The notes beneath the pieces were generated by a model. It worked only from the letters and a program-made list of their open reading frames with translations. It was not told the origin of the DNA and made no database searches. DNA of 64,000 nucleotides from Bacteroidota bacterium (GTDB taxonomy: Bacteria > Bacteroidota > Bacteroidia > B-17B0 > Aurantibacillaceae): NCBI GenBank assembly GCA_013298715.1, contig JAAFIQ010000001.1:124001-188000 (forward strand), written 5' to 3'. This document shows positions 1 to 9,457 of this stretch, one piece after another. Numbering within the stretch: the first letter of the stretch is position 1; each line of letters opens with the position of its first letter. The translations under genes were made by a program, and so were the position numbers.

Positions 1-1028
1 CCAGTAACAGGAAACAAATTTACAGCTACAGCCATGTTTACCAAGGCTTGAAACACAAGACTAAACGAAAGACCAACGGCGACAAATCCACCAAATGGTT
101 TATCATTACTTCGTAAAATTCTTATTCCTCTAAACAATAAAATCATATATAAAAAGAGAAGTACAAACCCTATTAACAAACCGTACTCTTCTATAATAAT
201 TGCATATATAAAATCGGAAGAAGCTTGAGGTAAAAAAGCACGTTGGGTACTATTACCAGGTCCTTTACCAATAACGCCACCACTTGCAATTGCAATTTTT
301 GCTTGTTCACTTTGATAATTACTTTTAGAATCACCGTTAGAAAAATTCTCAATCCGCGCATGCCACGTTGGTCCACGACCTCCTGGGATTGTATCTGGAG
401 AATACCATATCCAAGTAAAAAATAGTGCTGCACTTAAAATACAAATGCCTAAAATCTTCAATAATATTTTATAATGTACTCCACCAAAAAACATTAACAT
501 CAAGCAATTAAAAAATAAGATAGAAGCGGTAGAAAAATTTGCTGGCAAGATTAATGCACAAATAACCCCAATTGGTAAAATTAAATGTTTAATTACAGAT
601 TTTAAATCAACTAACTCTTTTCCCTTAATGGCAAGTATTCTGGCCACATAAACAATAAGCATTAATTTTGCTAAATCGGAGGTTTGAAAGGTCAGTTTAA
701 GTCCTGGAATTTCTACCCAACGTTCTGCGCCTCCAGCACTAACCCCGCCAAATAAAGTATAAATCAACAAGGGTATACATAAAAACAATCCAATTTGTGA
801 CACCTTGCTGAAGATTGTATATTTAAAGCGATGAACGAGGTAAGCTACAAAAAAACCAATACCAATAAAAATTACCTGTTTAATTAAATAAAATTCTGAA
901 TTACCTTGTTGAAATTTATGCGCCAATGTAACCACAGCACTATACACAACAAGTATAGAAAGTAACGACAATAAAAACATAATTGCCCAAATTACTTTAT
1001 CTCCTTTTAAATAATTAAAAATGTTCAT
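1..1028 (-). CDS. ftsW: FtsW, septal peptidoglycan glycosyltransferase (partial, C-terminus beyond the left edge)
   Basis: About 342 residues are visible from the ATG at 1028; the frame is still open at base 1. FtsW is the SEDS-family lipid II polymerase of the division septum and works with the transpeptidase FtsI in the inner membrane. I read many hydrophobic segments and the SEDS signature GKGPGNSTQ, followed by FLPQASSDFIYAIIIEEYG. The latter is the conserved loop that separates FtsW/RodA/SpoVE proteins from other membrane proteins. The gene is the last visible one of the dcw cluster and lies about 70 bp downstream of murD, the usual position of ftsW. RodA is the alternative, but the position after murD favours FtsW. 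The stop codon and probably murG lie outside the window. Confidence 0.95.
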   Translation of the reverse strand, partial: MNIFNYLKGDKVIWAIMFLLSLLSILVVYSAVVTLAHKFQQGNSEFYLIKQVIFIGIGFFVAYLVHRFKYTIFSKVSQIGLFLCIPLLIYTLFGGVSAGGAERWVEIPGLKLTFQTSDLAKLMLIVYVARILAIKGKELVDLKSVIKHLILPIGVICALILPANFSTASILFFNCLMLMFFGGVHYKILLKILGICILSAALFFTWIWYSPDTIPGGRGPTWHARIENFSNGDSKSNYQSEQAKIAIASGGVIGKGPGNSTQRAFLPQASSDFIYAIIIEEYGLLIGFVLLFLYMILLFRGIRILRSNDKPFGGFVAVGLSFSLVFQALVNMAVAVNLFPVT

Positions 1029-1096
1029 TGCTTAAATTTTTGAGTCGTCGAAACAGTTCAAGAAAATCTTAAACAATTTGCAACTGGTTAAACAAA

Positions 1097-2452
1097 TTAA
1101 ATTGAACGCACAGCTGCTTTGAATTGTAAGCCTCTCTCTTCGTAGTTTTTAAATAAATCAAAACTTGCACACGCTGGAGACAACAAAATTGCTTCGCCTT
1201 TTTTTGCAATTTTATAAGATGTAGCTACTGCATCGTTCGCGTTATCAGTTTCAACAATAAGCTCAACAACGTCTTTAAAAGCTTTAATGATTTTTTTGTT
1301 GTCTTTTCCTAAACATACAATGGCTTTTACTTTGCTTTTAACAATCTCTGTTAGCTCATTGTAGTCGTTACCTTTATCTTGTCCGCCGCAAATCCAAATA
1401 ACTGGTTTTTGCATGCTTTCAAGGGCATACCACGTAGAGTTTACATTGGTTGCTTTGCTATCGTTAATAAACTCTATGCCATTAATACTGGCAACAAATT
1501 CTAAACGATGTTCGATATTCTGAAAATCTTGTAAGCTCTCGCGAATAATTTCGCGACGAACATTTACAATACTGGCTGCTAGTGAGGCCGCCATGCTGTT
1601 GTAAACATTGTGTTTACCTTGCAGCGCTAATTGCTCAATTGTCATAATTAAGGGTTGTTGGTTTTGGTTTGGTTTGTAATTAAGGGTTATTTGGTTGTTG
1701 GTTAAAAATGCTCCATCACCATTAATTGGTTGTTTAATGCTGAATGGAATATGTGTTGCATTAACTATTTTATGTTGTTGCATGTAGGTGTTTATGGCTT
1801 CATCATCGGCGCAATACACGAAATAGTTTTGTTTACCTTGGTTTTGAGTTATTCTAAATTTTGATGCTACATAGTTTTCAAATTTGTAATCGTATCTATC
1901 TAAATGATCGGGGGTGATATTTAAAAGCACTGCTATATCAGCTGTAAACTTATACATCCCATCTAACTGAAAGCTACTTAGTTCTAAAACATAGTAATCG
2001 AAATTTTCTGTTGCAACTTGGTAAGCAAAACTCTTTCCAATATTGCCTCCTAGCCCAACATTGTAACCAGCTTTTTTTAGTATGTGATACGTAAGAAGTG
2101 TTGTAGTTGTTTTGCCATTACTACCAGTAATACAAATTTTTGTTGCATTTGTATACCTTGCAGCAAATTCAATCTCTGAAATTACAGCTGTGTTGTTTTG
2201 TATTAATTTTTGTACTATCTCTGCTTTGTCAGGAATACCAGGGCTTTTAATAACCTCAACAGCATTTAAAATTTTTCCCTCGGTATGTGTTCCTTCTTCA
2301 AACAAAATATTTTCCTTTTGTAAAACTGTTTTATATTTTTCTTGTATTAGACCTTTATCACTTACAAAAACATCATAGCCTTTCTGTTTTGCAAGTATTG
2401 CACTTCCAATTCCGCTTTCGCCGCTACCAAGTATTACAAGCCTTTTATTCAC
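1097..2452 (-). CDS. murD: UDP-N-acetylmuramoyl-L-alanine--D-glutamate ligase MurD
   Basis: This 451-aa cytoplasmic Mur ligase adds D-glutamate to UDP-MurNAc-L-Ala using ATP. The N-terminal Rossmann-like domain begins with a glycine-rich stretch (GSGESGIG, residues 9-16). The ATP-binding loop TGSNGKTTT lies near residues 109-117, and the C-terminal domain keeps the Mur-ligase pattern ending LLSPACASFDLF. Length matches the family (about 440-450). Its ATG overlaps the last base of the mraY stop, so the two are probably translationally coupled. The order mraY-murD-ftsW is the classical dcw order. No anomaly was seen. Confidence 0.97.
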   Translation of the reverse strand: MNKRLVILGSGESGIGSAILAKQKGYDVFVSDKGLIQEKYKTVLQKENILFEEGTHTEGKILNAVEVIKSPGIPDKAEIVQKLIQNNTAVISEIEFAARYTNATKICITGSNGKTTTTLLTYHILKKAGYNVGLGGNIGKSFAYQVATENFDYYVLELSSFQLDGMYKFTADIAVLLNITPDHLDRYDYKFENYVASKFRITQNQGKQNYFVYCADDEAINTYMQQHKIVNATHIPFSIKQPINGDGAFLTNNQITLNYKPNQNQQPLIMTIEQLALQGKHNVYNSMAASLAASIVNVRREIIRESLQDFQNIEHRLEFVASINGIEFINDSKATNVNSTWYALESMQKPVIWICGGQDKGNDYNELTEIVKSKVKAIVCLGKDNKKIIKAFKDVVELIVETDNANDAVATSYKIAKKGEAILLSPACASFDLFKNYEERGLQFKAAVRSI

Positions 2453-3717
2453 TATCTTAACTTCAGTGTTACAAATGTTAGTACTGCCAACATAATTCCA
2501 ATAATAAAAAAGCGCATCACAATTTTAGATTCGTGAAAACCAACTTTTTGATAATGGTGGTGCAATGGTGCCATTTTAAATAAACGATGCGTTTGAGCAT
2601 ATTCAAGTCCACGACGTTTCTTCTGGTATTTGAAATAATAAACCTGTAGTATAACAGAAATATTTTCAACTAAAAACACACCACATAAAATTGGTATTAG
2701 TAATTCTTTACGTATAGCAATGGCGTAAACCGCAATTATACCGCCAATTGCAAGACTTCCAGTATCGCCCATAAATACTTGAGCTGGAAAAGAATTATAC
2801 CATAAGAAACCAATACACGCGCCAATAAAGGCGGCCATAAATACCACCAACTCTCCGGAGTTTGGTATATACATTATATTGAGGTAATCGGCAAAAATTG
2901 TATTTCCCGAAACATAAGCCAGTATGCCAAGTACCACGCCAATTATAGCGCTGGTGCCAGCTGCTAAGCCATCTATGCCATCAGTAATATTTGCACCATT
3001 ACTTACTGCCGTTACAATAATTATTACCATAGGTATAAATATTAACCAGCCATATTTTGTACAATCATTACATGCCCATGAAATAAAAGAACCGTAATCT
3101 AATTCGTTATTTTTGAAAAATGGAATTGTTGTTTTTAAAGTCTTAGTAGGTTTTTCAGAGTACGTAGGGATTTTTAATTCCTTTTGCGCGTTTGGATTAT
3201 AACTCGCCCATAATTGTTTTTCATTATGCGTTAAACGTTCTCTAATTACAACATCAGGATGAAAATAAAATACGCAACCTACAATTAATCCAATGCCAAC
3301 TTGACCAATGATTTTAAATTTTCCTTGTAAACCTTCTTTATTCTTTTTAAAAACTTTTATGTAATCGTCAATAAAACCAATACCTCCCAACCATATTGTA
3401 GAGATAATCATCAAAACTATGTATACATTTAAAACTTTTGCAAATAATACGGTTGGAATTAATATTGCTGCAAGAATAATAATACCACCCATTGTAGGTG
3501 TACCAGCTTTTTTATTTTGTCCTTCTAAACCAAGTTCGCGAATGGTTTCACCAATTTGTTTTCTGCGAATAAACTCAATAATACGTTTTCCAAAAATTAA
3601 AGAAATAATTAAGGACGTAATTAATGCCAAAGCGGCTCTAAACGAAATGTATTGGAAAGCCCCAGCACCAGGGAAATCAAAAACTTTATCTAAATATTGA
3701 AATAAATAATATAACAT
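2452..3717 (-). CDS. mraY: Phospho-N-acetylmuramoyl-pentapeptide-transferase MraY
   Basis: MraY transfers phospho-MurNAc-pentapeptide to undecaprenyl phosphate, making lipid I at the inner face of the cytoplasmic membrane. The 421-aa protein is rich in membrane segments. It contains the catalytic/Mg-binding motifs around [20 protein letters not shown] and FMGDTGSLA, and the family C-terminal histidine motif PLHHHYQ. It is about 60 residues longer than the E. coli enzyme. The extra residues form a polar insert after the HPDVV stretch (roughly residues 155-215), which I believe is usual for Bacteroidota MraY. The start overlaps the last base of the murE stop, and the stop overlaps the murD start. 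Confidence 0.97.
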   Translation of the reverse strand: MLYYLFQYLDKVFDFPGAGAFQYISFRAALALITSLIISLIFGKRIIEFIRRKQIGETIRELGLEGQNKKAGTPTMGGIIILAAILIPTVLFAKVLNVYIVLMIISTIWLGGIGFIDDYIKVFKKNKEGLQGKFKIIGQVGIGLIVGCVFYFHPDVVIRERLTHNEKQLWASYNPNAQKELKIPTYSEKPTKTLKTTIPFFKNNELDYGSFISWACNDCTKYGWLIFIPMVIIIVTAVSNGANITDGIDGLAAGTSAIIGVVLGILAYVSGNTIFADYLNIMYIPNSGELVVFMAAFIGACIGFLWYNSFPAQVFMGDTGSLAIGGIIAVYAIAIRKELLIPILCGVFLVENISVILQVYYFKYQKKRRGLEYAQTHRLFKMAPLHHHYQKVGFHESKIVMRFFIIGIMLAVLTFVTLKLR

Positions 3718-5180
3718 TATATGTCTAGTGCTTTTATGGTTTCTTTTAAAATTTCTAAATCATCAAAATCGTGCTTTACACCATTAATCTCTTGGTATTT
3801 CTCGTGCCCTTTACCTGCAATTAAAATTATATCTCCTGGATTGCTGAATTGACAAGCTGCTTTAATGGCTTCTTTTCTATCAGCAATTCTTAATGTTTTT
3901 TTTGCATCAACTGGGTTTATTCCTTTTTGCATTTGGTTTAAAATCTCTTCAGGATCTTCGGTACGCGGATTATCTGAAGTTAAAATAACTTTATTGCTGT
4001 ACTCGCATGCAATTGCTGCCATTATTGGGCGCTTACCAGCATCTCTATCCCCACCACAACCTACAAGTGTTATAACATTTTCATTGCCCCCTCGTAAATC
4101 TTTAATAGTTTCTAAAACATTTTTTAAAGCATCTGGGGTATGCGCGTAATCTACAATTCCTATTACTCCTTTCGGCGATTTTACATATTGAAATCTACCT
4201 TCAACTGAATTTAAATTACTTAATGCAGTTAAAACATTTGTTTTGTTTTGCTTCAGTAACACCGCAGTTGCGTATACAGCCATAACATTGTATGCATTAA
4301 ATGTGCCAATTAACTTTACCCATACCTCTTGGTTATCAATACTAAGCAACAAACCCGTTAAATGATTTTCTATTAACCTACATTTAAAATCAGCTACAGA
4401 TTGTAAAGCATAGGTATAACGAATGGATTTGGTGTTTTGCAACATTACTATTCCGTTTCTATCATCCTTATTTACTAGAGAGAATGCATCGTTTGATAAA
4501 ACATCGAAGAAACGTTTTTTTGCCTTTATATATTCATCGAATGTTTTATGATAATCTAAATGATCGTGAGTGATGTTTGTAAATACTGCGCCCACAAAAT
4601 GAATTCCTGCAATTCGATTCTGAACCACAGCGTGAGAACTAACTTCCATAAAAGCATACTCGCAGCCTTGCTCCACCATAGTGTGCAATAATTCGTTTAA
4701 AGAAATTGCATCAGGGGTGGTATGTGTTGAAGGGATTACAGTTGTATTAATTTTATTTTGAACAGTTGATAAGAGTCCGACAGAATAACCAAGTGCTTTA
4801 AATAAATTGAATAACAGAGTAACGGTGGTTGTTTTTCCATTGGTACCTGTAACGCCAACCAATTTTAATTTCTCTGAGGGATTTTCATAATAATTACATG
4901 CAATTATTCCTAATGAGTAAGAAGCGTCAGTAACTTTTACATAGGTAACAGCTTCGTTTTTCGAACTTGGTATTTCTTCGCACACAATAGCAATAGCACC
5001 TGCTTCAACTGCTTTATCTATAAACTGATGTCCATCAACACTCGTTCCTTTTGTTGCAATAAACAGCGAATCTTTGCGAACCTTACGCGAATCAAACGTA
5101 ATATTTGAAATAGCAATATGCGTAGAACCGATTACTTCTTCTAACCTAACTTTGTATAATATGTCGCTTAATAGTTTCAA
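3717..5180 (-). CDS. murE: UDP-N-acetylmuramoyl-L-alanyl-D-glutamate--2,6-diaminopimelate ligase MurE
   Basis: MurE adds the third residue of the stem peptide. The 487-aa protein has the ATP-binding loop [10 protein letters not shown] (residues 110-119) and the C-terminal motif DNPR within [11 protein letters not shown]. In characterised MurE proteins DNPR marks meso-diaminopimelate rather than lysine specificity, so a meso-DAP peptidoglycan is inferred, as expected for a Gram-negative bacterium. The central domain carries the STHTTPD stretch that contacts the UMAG substrate. It sits 4 bp after ftsI and overlaps mraY by one base, within one dcw transcription unit. Confidence 0.96.
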   Translation of the reverse strand: MKLLSDILYKVRLEEVIGSTHIAISNITFDSRKVRKDSLFIATKGTSVDGHQFIDKAVEAGAIAIVCEEIPSSKNEAVTYVKVTDASYSLGIIACNYYENPSEKLKLVGVTGTNGKTTTVTLLFNLFKALGYSVGLLSTVQNKINTTVIPSTHTTPDAISLNELLHTMVEQGCEYAFMEVSSHAVVQNRIAGIHFVGAVFTNITHDHLDYHKTFDEYIKAKKRFFDVLSNDAFSLVNKDDRNGIVMLQNTKSIRYTYALQSVADFKCRLIENHLTGLLLSIDNQEVWVKLIGTFNAYNVMAVYATAVLLKQNKTNVLTALSNLNSVEGRFQYVKSPKGVIGIVDYAHTPDALKNVLETIKDLRGGNENVITLVGCGGDRDAGKRPIMAAIACEYSNKVILTSDNPRTEDPEEILNQMQKGINPVDAKKTLRIADRKEAIKAACQFSNPGDIILIAGKGHEKYQEINGVKHDFDDLEILKETIKALDI

Positions 5181-5184
5181 AATT

Positions 5185-7317
5185 TTAGCTAAGAGTTAAT
5201 ACTATTTTATTTCCTTTTGCAAATTTTTGTCCTGCTTCAATACTTTGTTTTTTAACTGATCCAAATCCTTCAATCTTAACATAAACGCCATTATTTTCTA
5301 AAAGATACATAGCATCTTTAGCCGATAGGCCAGTTAAATTTGGCATTATGCCTTTTCTTAATTGTCCTTCTAAATTAACTGCTAACAAACCTATGCGGGC
5401 AGTATCTTTAACGCTTTTAGAAACATAACCTTCTGTATCTCTTGCTGAATAAGGTAAAGAAAGCGTGTTGGCTAATTGTTGTAATTCGTTAGATTTTGTT
5501 GTGATTACATTTGGGACATTAGTTAATAATTTTTGCCCGTTATTAACAGGTTGTAAAAAATCTAAACTATTTGAATATACTTTTTCGGCAATTTCTTTAA
5601 ATACAGGCCCTGCAACCAATCCGCCATAATAATTTCCTTTTGTTGGATTATTGATTACTACGATGCAAGTATATAAAGGATTATCCGCAGGGAAGTATCC
5701 AACAAATGACGCTTGATATGAAACGCTTGCGTGATCTCCGTTAACAGAGTAAATCCCATTTTTAGCAATTTGAGCAGTACCTGTTTTTCCACCAACTTTA
5801 AAGGCTGTAATGTTTAAACCTTTACCAGAGCCATTCTTAACAACACCTTCCATTAATAGTTTTGCTTTTGCTACTGTGCTTTGTTTCACTATTTGTTCAT
5901 CAATAACCTCAGTACCAAATTTTTTAATGGTAACGTTGTTTGATTTTATTTCGCTAACAAAACGCGGACGCACCATTTTACCGTTGTTAGCAATTGCATT
6001 ATAAAGTGTAAGTGTATGTAATGGCGTTAACATACTTTCGTAACCAATACTAAGCCAAGGCAGGGTAGTGCCATACCAATCGCGGTCTTTAACTTGCTTT
6101 ATGCGAGGAACTCCTTCACCAGGAATAGTAAGTCCTAATTTTTCATTCATGTGAAACGAATTTATTTTAGCAACAAATTGTTTCGGATTTTTTGAAAAAT
6201 ACTTAGTTACTATTTTACTTATTCCAACATTGGAAGATGTTTCGAAAGCTCTTTGTACCGTAATTACAGGCTCAGCAGGAGGATGCGCATCCTTCATTTT
6301 TCTATCGTAGTACATACATTCGCCATTTCCTACTTGTATTTTTTCATCCAACGAAATGTTATACTCATCTATAGTTGCTAATAAAGAGGCCAGTTTGAAA
6401 GTAGAACCTGGTTCCGTTGGATAAGCTAAGGCGTAATTGTAATTCTCTGTATAAGAAAGTCCTGTATCGCGTTTGTTTTTAGTGAGATTTGTAATTGCTT
6501 TTATAGCTCCAGTTTTTACTTCCATTAACACAGCGCAACCATGTGTTGCCTCATTTGCTATTAGTGCTTTTAACAATGCCGCTTGCGCCACATCTTGAAT
6601 ATTAACATCAAGTGTTGTATATAAATCGCAACCTGGCTTTGGTTCTACTTCGTTTTCATCATTAATTGGTCGCCACACATCGCCAGCAATTTTTTGCATT
6701 AAGCGCTTACCACCAGTACCTTTTAATGTACTGTCAAATGCGCCTTCTAATCCAACTGGTTTAATTCCAGGCCTAGCTAATCCAATAGTACGTGCCGCTA
6801 ATGATTGAAATGGCCTTTCACGACGATTGGTTTGTATAGTAACTAATCCACCACGTTTTCCTTTTCTAAAAATTGGAAATTGTTTCAACGTTTGTAAATC
6901 TTTATAAGAAACATTTCGTTTTAAAACTACATATCGGTCTTTATCATTCCTAGCCTTATTTAAAATTTTTAAATATTCTTTTGGTCTTTTATCCTGAAAA
7001 AGCATACTGAGCTTTAACGCTAACGAATCTCTATTAGCTTTATAAAATGCTTTATCAATACTTGGTGCGTTAATATCTACTGCAACTTCGTAAAATGGTA
7101 AACTAGTTGCTAATAGTGCACCGTTGGCGTCAAAAATATTTCCACGCACAGCTTCCATTTCAAAAACCCTGGTGGTAAAGGCTTCTGCTTTATCGCGCCA
7201 CTCTTGTCCTTGTACAAATTGTATTACACAAATGCGGTAAAGTATTGCCAAGGCAAACACACACATTGCAACATAAGCAATGTAAGTACGTGTAAGTATG
7301 GTTTTTTTATTCTCCAC
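5185..7317 (-). CDS. ftsI: Penicillin-binding protein FtsI/PBP3-type septal transpeptidase with C-terminal PASTA domain
   Basis: This class B PBP cross-links septal peptidoglycan in the periplasm and is anchored by one N-terminal membrane segment (about residues 12-33). The transpeptidase motifs are complete: S305-T-F-K308 (serine nucleophile), S361-S-N363 and K511-T-G-T514. The last 60 or so residues (from about MPNLTG) form one PASTA-like domain, so the protein is longer (710 aa) than E. coli FtsI. A PASTA tail is known in many Bacteroidota and Gram-positive homologues. The start overlaps the 3' end of the ftsL-like gene by 11 bp, which suggests coupled translation of the FtsL-FtsI partners. 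Confidence 0.95.
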   Translation of the reverse strand: MENKKTILTRTYIAYVAMCVFALAILYRICVIQFVQGQEWRDKAEAFTTRVFEMEAVRGNIFDANGALLATSLPFYEVAVDINAPSIDKAFYKANRDSLALKLSMLFQDKRPKEYLKILNKARNDKDRYVVLKRNVSYKDLQTLKQFPIFRKGKRGGLVTIQTNRRERPFQSLAARTIGLARPGIKPVGLEGAFDSTLKGTGGKRLMQKIAGDVWRPINDENEVEPKPGCDLYTTLDVNIQDVAQAALLKALIANEATHGCAVLMEVKTGAIKAITNLTKNKRDTGLSYTENYNYALAYPTEPGSTFKLASLLATIDEYNISLDEKIQVGNGECMYYDRKMKDAHPPAEPVITVQRAFETSSNVGISKIVTKYFSKNPKQFVAKINSFHMNEKLGLTIPGEGVPRIKQVKDRDWYGTTLPWLSIGYESMLTPLHTLTLYNAIANNGKMVRPRFVSEIKSNNVTIKKFGTEVIDEQIVKQSTVAKAKLLMEGVVKNGSGKGLNITAFKVGGKTGTAQIAKNGIYSVNGDHASVSYQASFVGYFPADNPLYTCIVVINNPTKGNYYGGLVAGPVFKEIAEKVYSNSLDFLQPVNNGQKLLTNVPNVITTKSNELQQLANTLSLPYSARDTEGYVSKSVKDTARIGLLAVNLEGQLRKGIMPNLTGLSAKDAMYLLENNGVYVKIEGFGSVKKQSIEAGQKFAKGNKIVLTLS

Positions 7318-7774
7318 TTGTTGTCTTTAAATTTAATTCAGTACTATCTACCTTAATTTTATAAGGTGGTACAACAGATTCTTTTAACCCAATTTTTTCG
7401 GCAGCCTTTGCAACCTCACTTTGCTTACTGGCAAACATTAATTCGCTTTTGGTTGAAATATACTCAGTTCTAAGTTCTTTTAATTCGTTTGATATTTTAT
7501 TTACTTCTCTTATTTTTCCATCTGCGTAATATCCATTTGCTATGTAAAAAATTGCTACAAAAGCGAGGAAAATTATGTATGGTAAATTTTTTAATGTTTT
7601 TTCGCTTGTTAAAAACGTTCCGCTAAACACAGCAGATAAGCCTTTTGCAAGCACACCCTTTTTGCGTGGTTTTGCCAATTTTTCTTCTTTATTACGCACA
7701 ACTTGCTCCACAACTTCTTGCTCTTGCTCGAGGGCTTCTGTTTGAACGGGTATGTCTCTATATTTATTTGGCAC
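7307..7774 (-). CDS. ftsL: FtsL-like single-pass division protein
   Basis: The 155-aa protein has a charged cytoplasmic N-terminus, one hydrophobic segment (about residues 67-82, YIIFLAFVAIFYIANGY) and a periplasmic part with coiled-coil character (KISNELKELRTEYISTKSEL). Sequence similarity of FtsL is always low. The call rests on topology, the coiled coil and position between rsmH and ftsI, where ftsL normally sits. In Bacteroidota such proteins are often labelled FtsL-like. Its N-terminal tail of about 65 residues is longer than in E. coli FtsL and contains a run of Glu/Gln. The role as a scaffold for the FtsQLB-FtsWI complex is inferred. Confidence 0.8.
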   Translation of the reverse strand: MPNKYRDIPVQTEALEQEQEVVEQVVRNKEEKLAKPRKKGVLAKGLSAVFSGTFLTSEKTLKNLPYIIFLAFVAIFYIANGYYADGKIREVNKISNELKELRTEYISTKSELMFASKQSEVAKAAEKIGLKESVVPPYKIKVDSTELNLKTTSGE

Positions 7775-7819
7775 TTTTTTGTTTTCTAATTTTATTCTTT
7801 TTCTGTTTTATTACTTCTG

Positions 7820-8725
7820 TTATATTTTTTCAGCTACTCTCAATTTTGCACTTCGAGCGCGCGTGTTATTTTTAATTTCTTCTTCTGTAGGTACAATTGG
7901 TTTTGCTGTTAAATTCTTGAATACTTTCTTTACCGTTCCATAAATCATATCCTTTTCTTCAACACCATTTACATTTCCTGTTTTAATAATATTTTTAACT
8001 AACCTATCTTCTAAGCTATGGTATGATATAACTACTAGCCTTCCACCTTCATCAAGTATATCAAGACACTGGCCCAAACAATCACTCAACACTTCTAGCT
8101 CTTGGTTTACCTCTATTCTTAATGCTTGAAAAATTTTAGCTAAAAATTTATGTTCTTCAAACTTAGGTGTGTAAGGTTTAATTACTTCCTTTAAATCATT
8201 TGTTGTTTCAATAGATTTTAGTTCGCGTTGATTTACAATGTGCGCTGCAATCTTATGCGGGTTTTGAATTTCGGCATAGGTTTTAAAAATAAATGTGAGT
8301 TGTTTTGCATCGTACTCATTAATTATTTTTTTTGCGCTTAATTCATTTGTTTGATTCATCCGCATATCCAAGGCTGCATCAAACCTAATAGAGAAGCCAC
8401 GTTCTGCTTCATCAAACTGATGCGATGATACACCAAGGTCTCCAAGGATACCATCTACTTTAGTAACACCATACAAACGTAAGTACTTTTTTAAGAATTT
8501 AAAGTTGCGTGGTATTAATGTAAAGCGTTCATCATTCAATTTGTTTTTTTGAGCATCCGCATCTTGATCAAAAGCAAACAATTTTCCTTCTTGATTTAAG
8601 TGTCTCAAAATTTCTTTTGAATGGCCACCTCCACCAAAGGTTAAATCAATATAAACGCCATTGGGTTTGATGTTTAAATTATTAATACAATCATGTAAAA
8701 GAACGGCCGTGTGATAACTATTCAT
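7820..8725 (-). CDS. rsmH: 16S rRNA (cytosine(1402)-N(4))-methyltransferase RsmH (MraW)
   Basis: RsmH methylates N4 of C1402 in 16S rRNA with S-adenosylmethionine. The protein shows the SAM-binding motif DLTFGGGGHS near its N-terminus, the DLGVSSHQFD motif and VISYHSLEDR, all hallmarks of the family. I chose the ATG at 8725 (MNSYHTAVLL) because family members start just before this conserved segment. An in-frame ATG at 8737 would add four residues. Either start overlaps the 3' end of mraZ (8 or 20 bp), consistent with coupling. The product is about 300 aa, normal for the family. Confidence 0.95.
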   Translation of the reverse strand: MNSYHTAVLLHDCINNLNIKPNGVYIDLTFGGGGHSKEILRHLNQEGKLFAFDQDADAQKNKLNDERFTLIPRNFKFLKKYLRLYGVTKVDGILGDLGVSSHQFDEAERGFSIRFDAALDMRMNQTNELSAKKIINEYDAKQLTFIFKTYAEIQNPHKIAAHIVNQRELKSIETTNDLKEVIKPYTPKFEEHKFLAKIFQALRIEVNQELEVLSDCLGQCLDILDEGGRLVVISYHSLEDRLVKNIIKTGNVNGVEEKDMIYGTVKKVFKNLTAKPIVPTEEEIKNNTRARSAKLRVAEKI

Positions 8726-9191
8726 TATCATCAACATCGTTAAAATTTATTCCTCCTAAAACTTCTTGAGATAATTTATCCATATCTAACTCTTGATTTA
8801 AGAATTCGTTGTATAGCCCTTTATCCCAAAGTTCAATCACATTATTACTTCCTAAAACTTTCAAATCAGAAGCAATAGCCGCGTAATCTGTTAGTGCTTT
8901 TGGTAACAACAATCTTCCTGAACTATCTGCTTCAACATTTGTGGCGCCACCTGTAAATTTTCTTACAAACACATCGTTTGCTTTTATTAAGCGATTTAGC
9001 TTACTCAATTTTTTATTAAGTTTTTCCCACTCATGAATTGGGTATAGCACTAAACATTTTTGATGTAAGTTTCTATTAATAACAAAGCCTTTGTCGAATA
9101 ATTTTTCCAATTGCTTGCGCAAATCCACAGGAAACATAAAGCGTCCCTTTGCATCTACTTTGCAATCGTATTCTCCAATTAAGGTTGTCAT
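8718..9191 (-). CDS. mraZ: MraZ, transcriptional regulator of the dcw cluster
   Basis: MraZ is an AbrB-fold DNA-binding protein that in E. coli and Mycoplasma represses or modulates its own dcw operon by binding short direct repeats upstream of mraZ. The 157-aa protein has the two SpoVT/AbrB-like halves, each with the family DxxGR signature: CKVDAKGRFMFP near the N-terminus and VEADSSGRLLLP around residues 85-96. It is first in the dcw operon and its own upstream region carries four matching decamers (9231-9270), so autoregulation is likely. Confidence 0.96.
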   Translation of the reverse strand: MTTLIGEYDCKVDAKGRFMFPVDLRKQLEKLFDKGFVINRNLHQKCLVLYPIHEWEKLNKKLSKLNRLIKANDVFVRKFTGGATNVEADSSGRLLLPKALTDYAAIASDLKVLGSNNVIELWDKGLYNEFLNQELDMDKLSQEVLGGINFNDVDDNE

Positions 9192-9213
9192 TATCTGATT
9201 ATTAGCGATTTAG

Positions 9214-9221
9214 CAAAAATA
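9214..9221 (-). promoter_or_regulatory. Bacteroidota-type -7 element of the mraZ/dcw promoter
   Basis: On the minus strand this reads TATTTTTG, a match to the Bacteroidota sigma-A -7 consensus TAnnTTTG, 22 bp upstream of the mraZ ATG. The -33 element would fall inside the decamer array. I see no clear TTTG there, which would suit a regulated promoter. Confidence 0.55.
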
Positions 9222-9230
9222 GTTAAATTA

Positions 9231-9270
9231 TTACCACATTTTACCACTTTATGCCATTTTTTACCACATT
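9231..9270 (-). promoter_or_regulatory. Probable MraZ operator: four tandem decamers upstream of mraZ
   Basis: Read on the minus strand, four consecutive decamers are AATGTGGTAA, AAAATGGCAT, AAAGTGGTAA and AATGTGGTAA. Their TGG cores lie exactly 10 bp apart. Published MraZ boxes are TGGG/GTGG-type repeats with the same 10-bp period, so this is a good candidate operator. It ends 9 bp upstream of a TAnnTTTG promoter element and 39 bp upstream of the mraZ ATG, where bound MraZ would cover the -33 region. A further isolated TGCCA lies at 9280-9284. Binding itself is inferred. Confidence 0.82.
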
Positions 9271-9439
9271 GTTGAAAAAATGGCAGTTATTAACAGTGTT
9301 AGTATCAACTATTTAACTTATATTGATTTTTGAAAAATAAAGTGTATCCTTTGTGTGAGCAAGGATACAGATGAAAAATTGAGAAATAAAAAAGATGTTT
9401 CTTTAAAAAAAGAAATTTAGGATATTAACAATAAGGCTA

Positions 9440-9447
9440 TAAATTTG
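9440..9447 (+). promoter_or_regulatory. -7 promoter element for the acyltransferase gene
   Basis: TAAATTTG matches TAnnTTTG 10 bp upstream of the ATG at 9458, implying a very short 5' leader. The -33 position shows only a weak TTTA, so the call is tentative. Confidence 0.4.
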
Positions 9448-9457
9448 CGGATTAATT

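Noticed and set aside
9231-9270. Short tandem repeats as a CRISPR remnant
   Set aside because: Units are only 10 bp with no spacers; they fit an MraZ operator.
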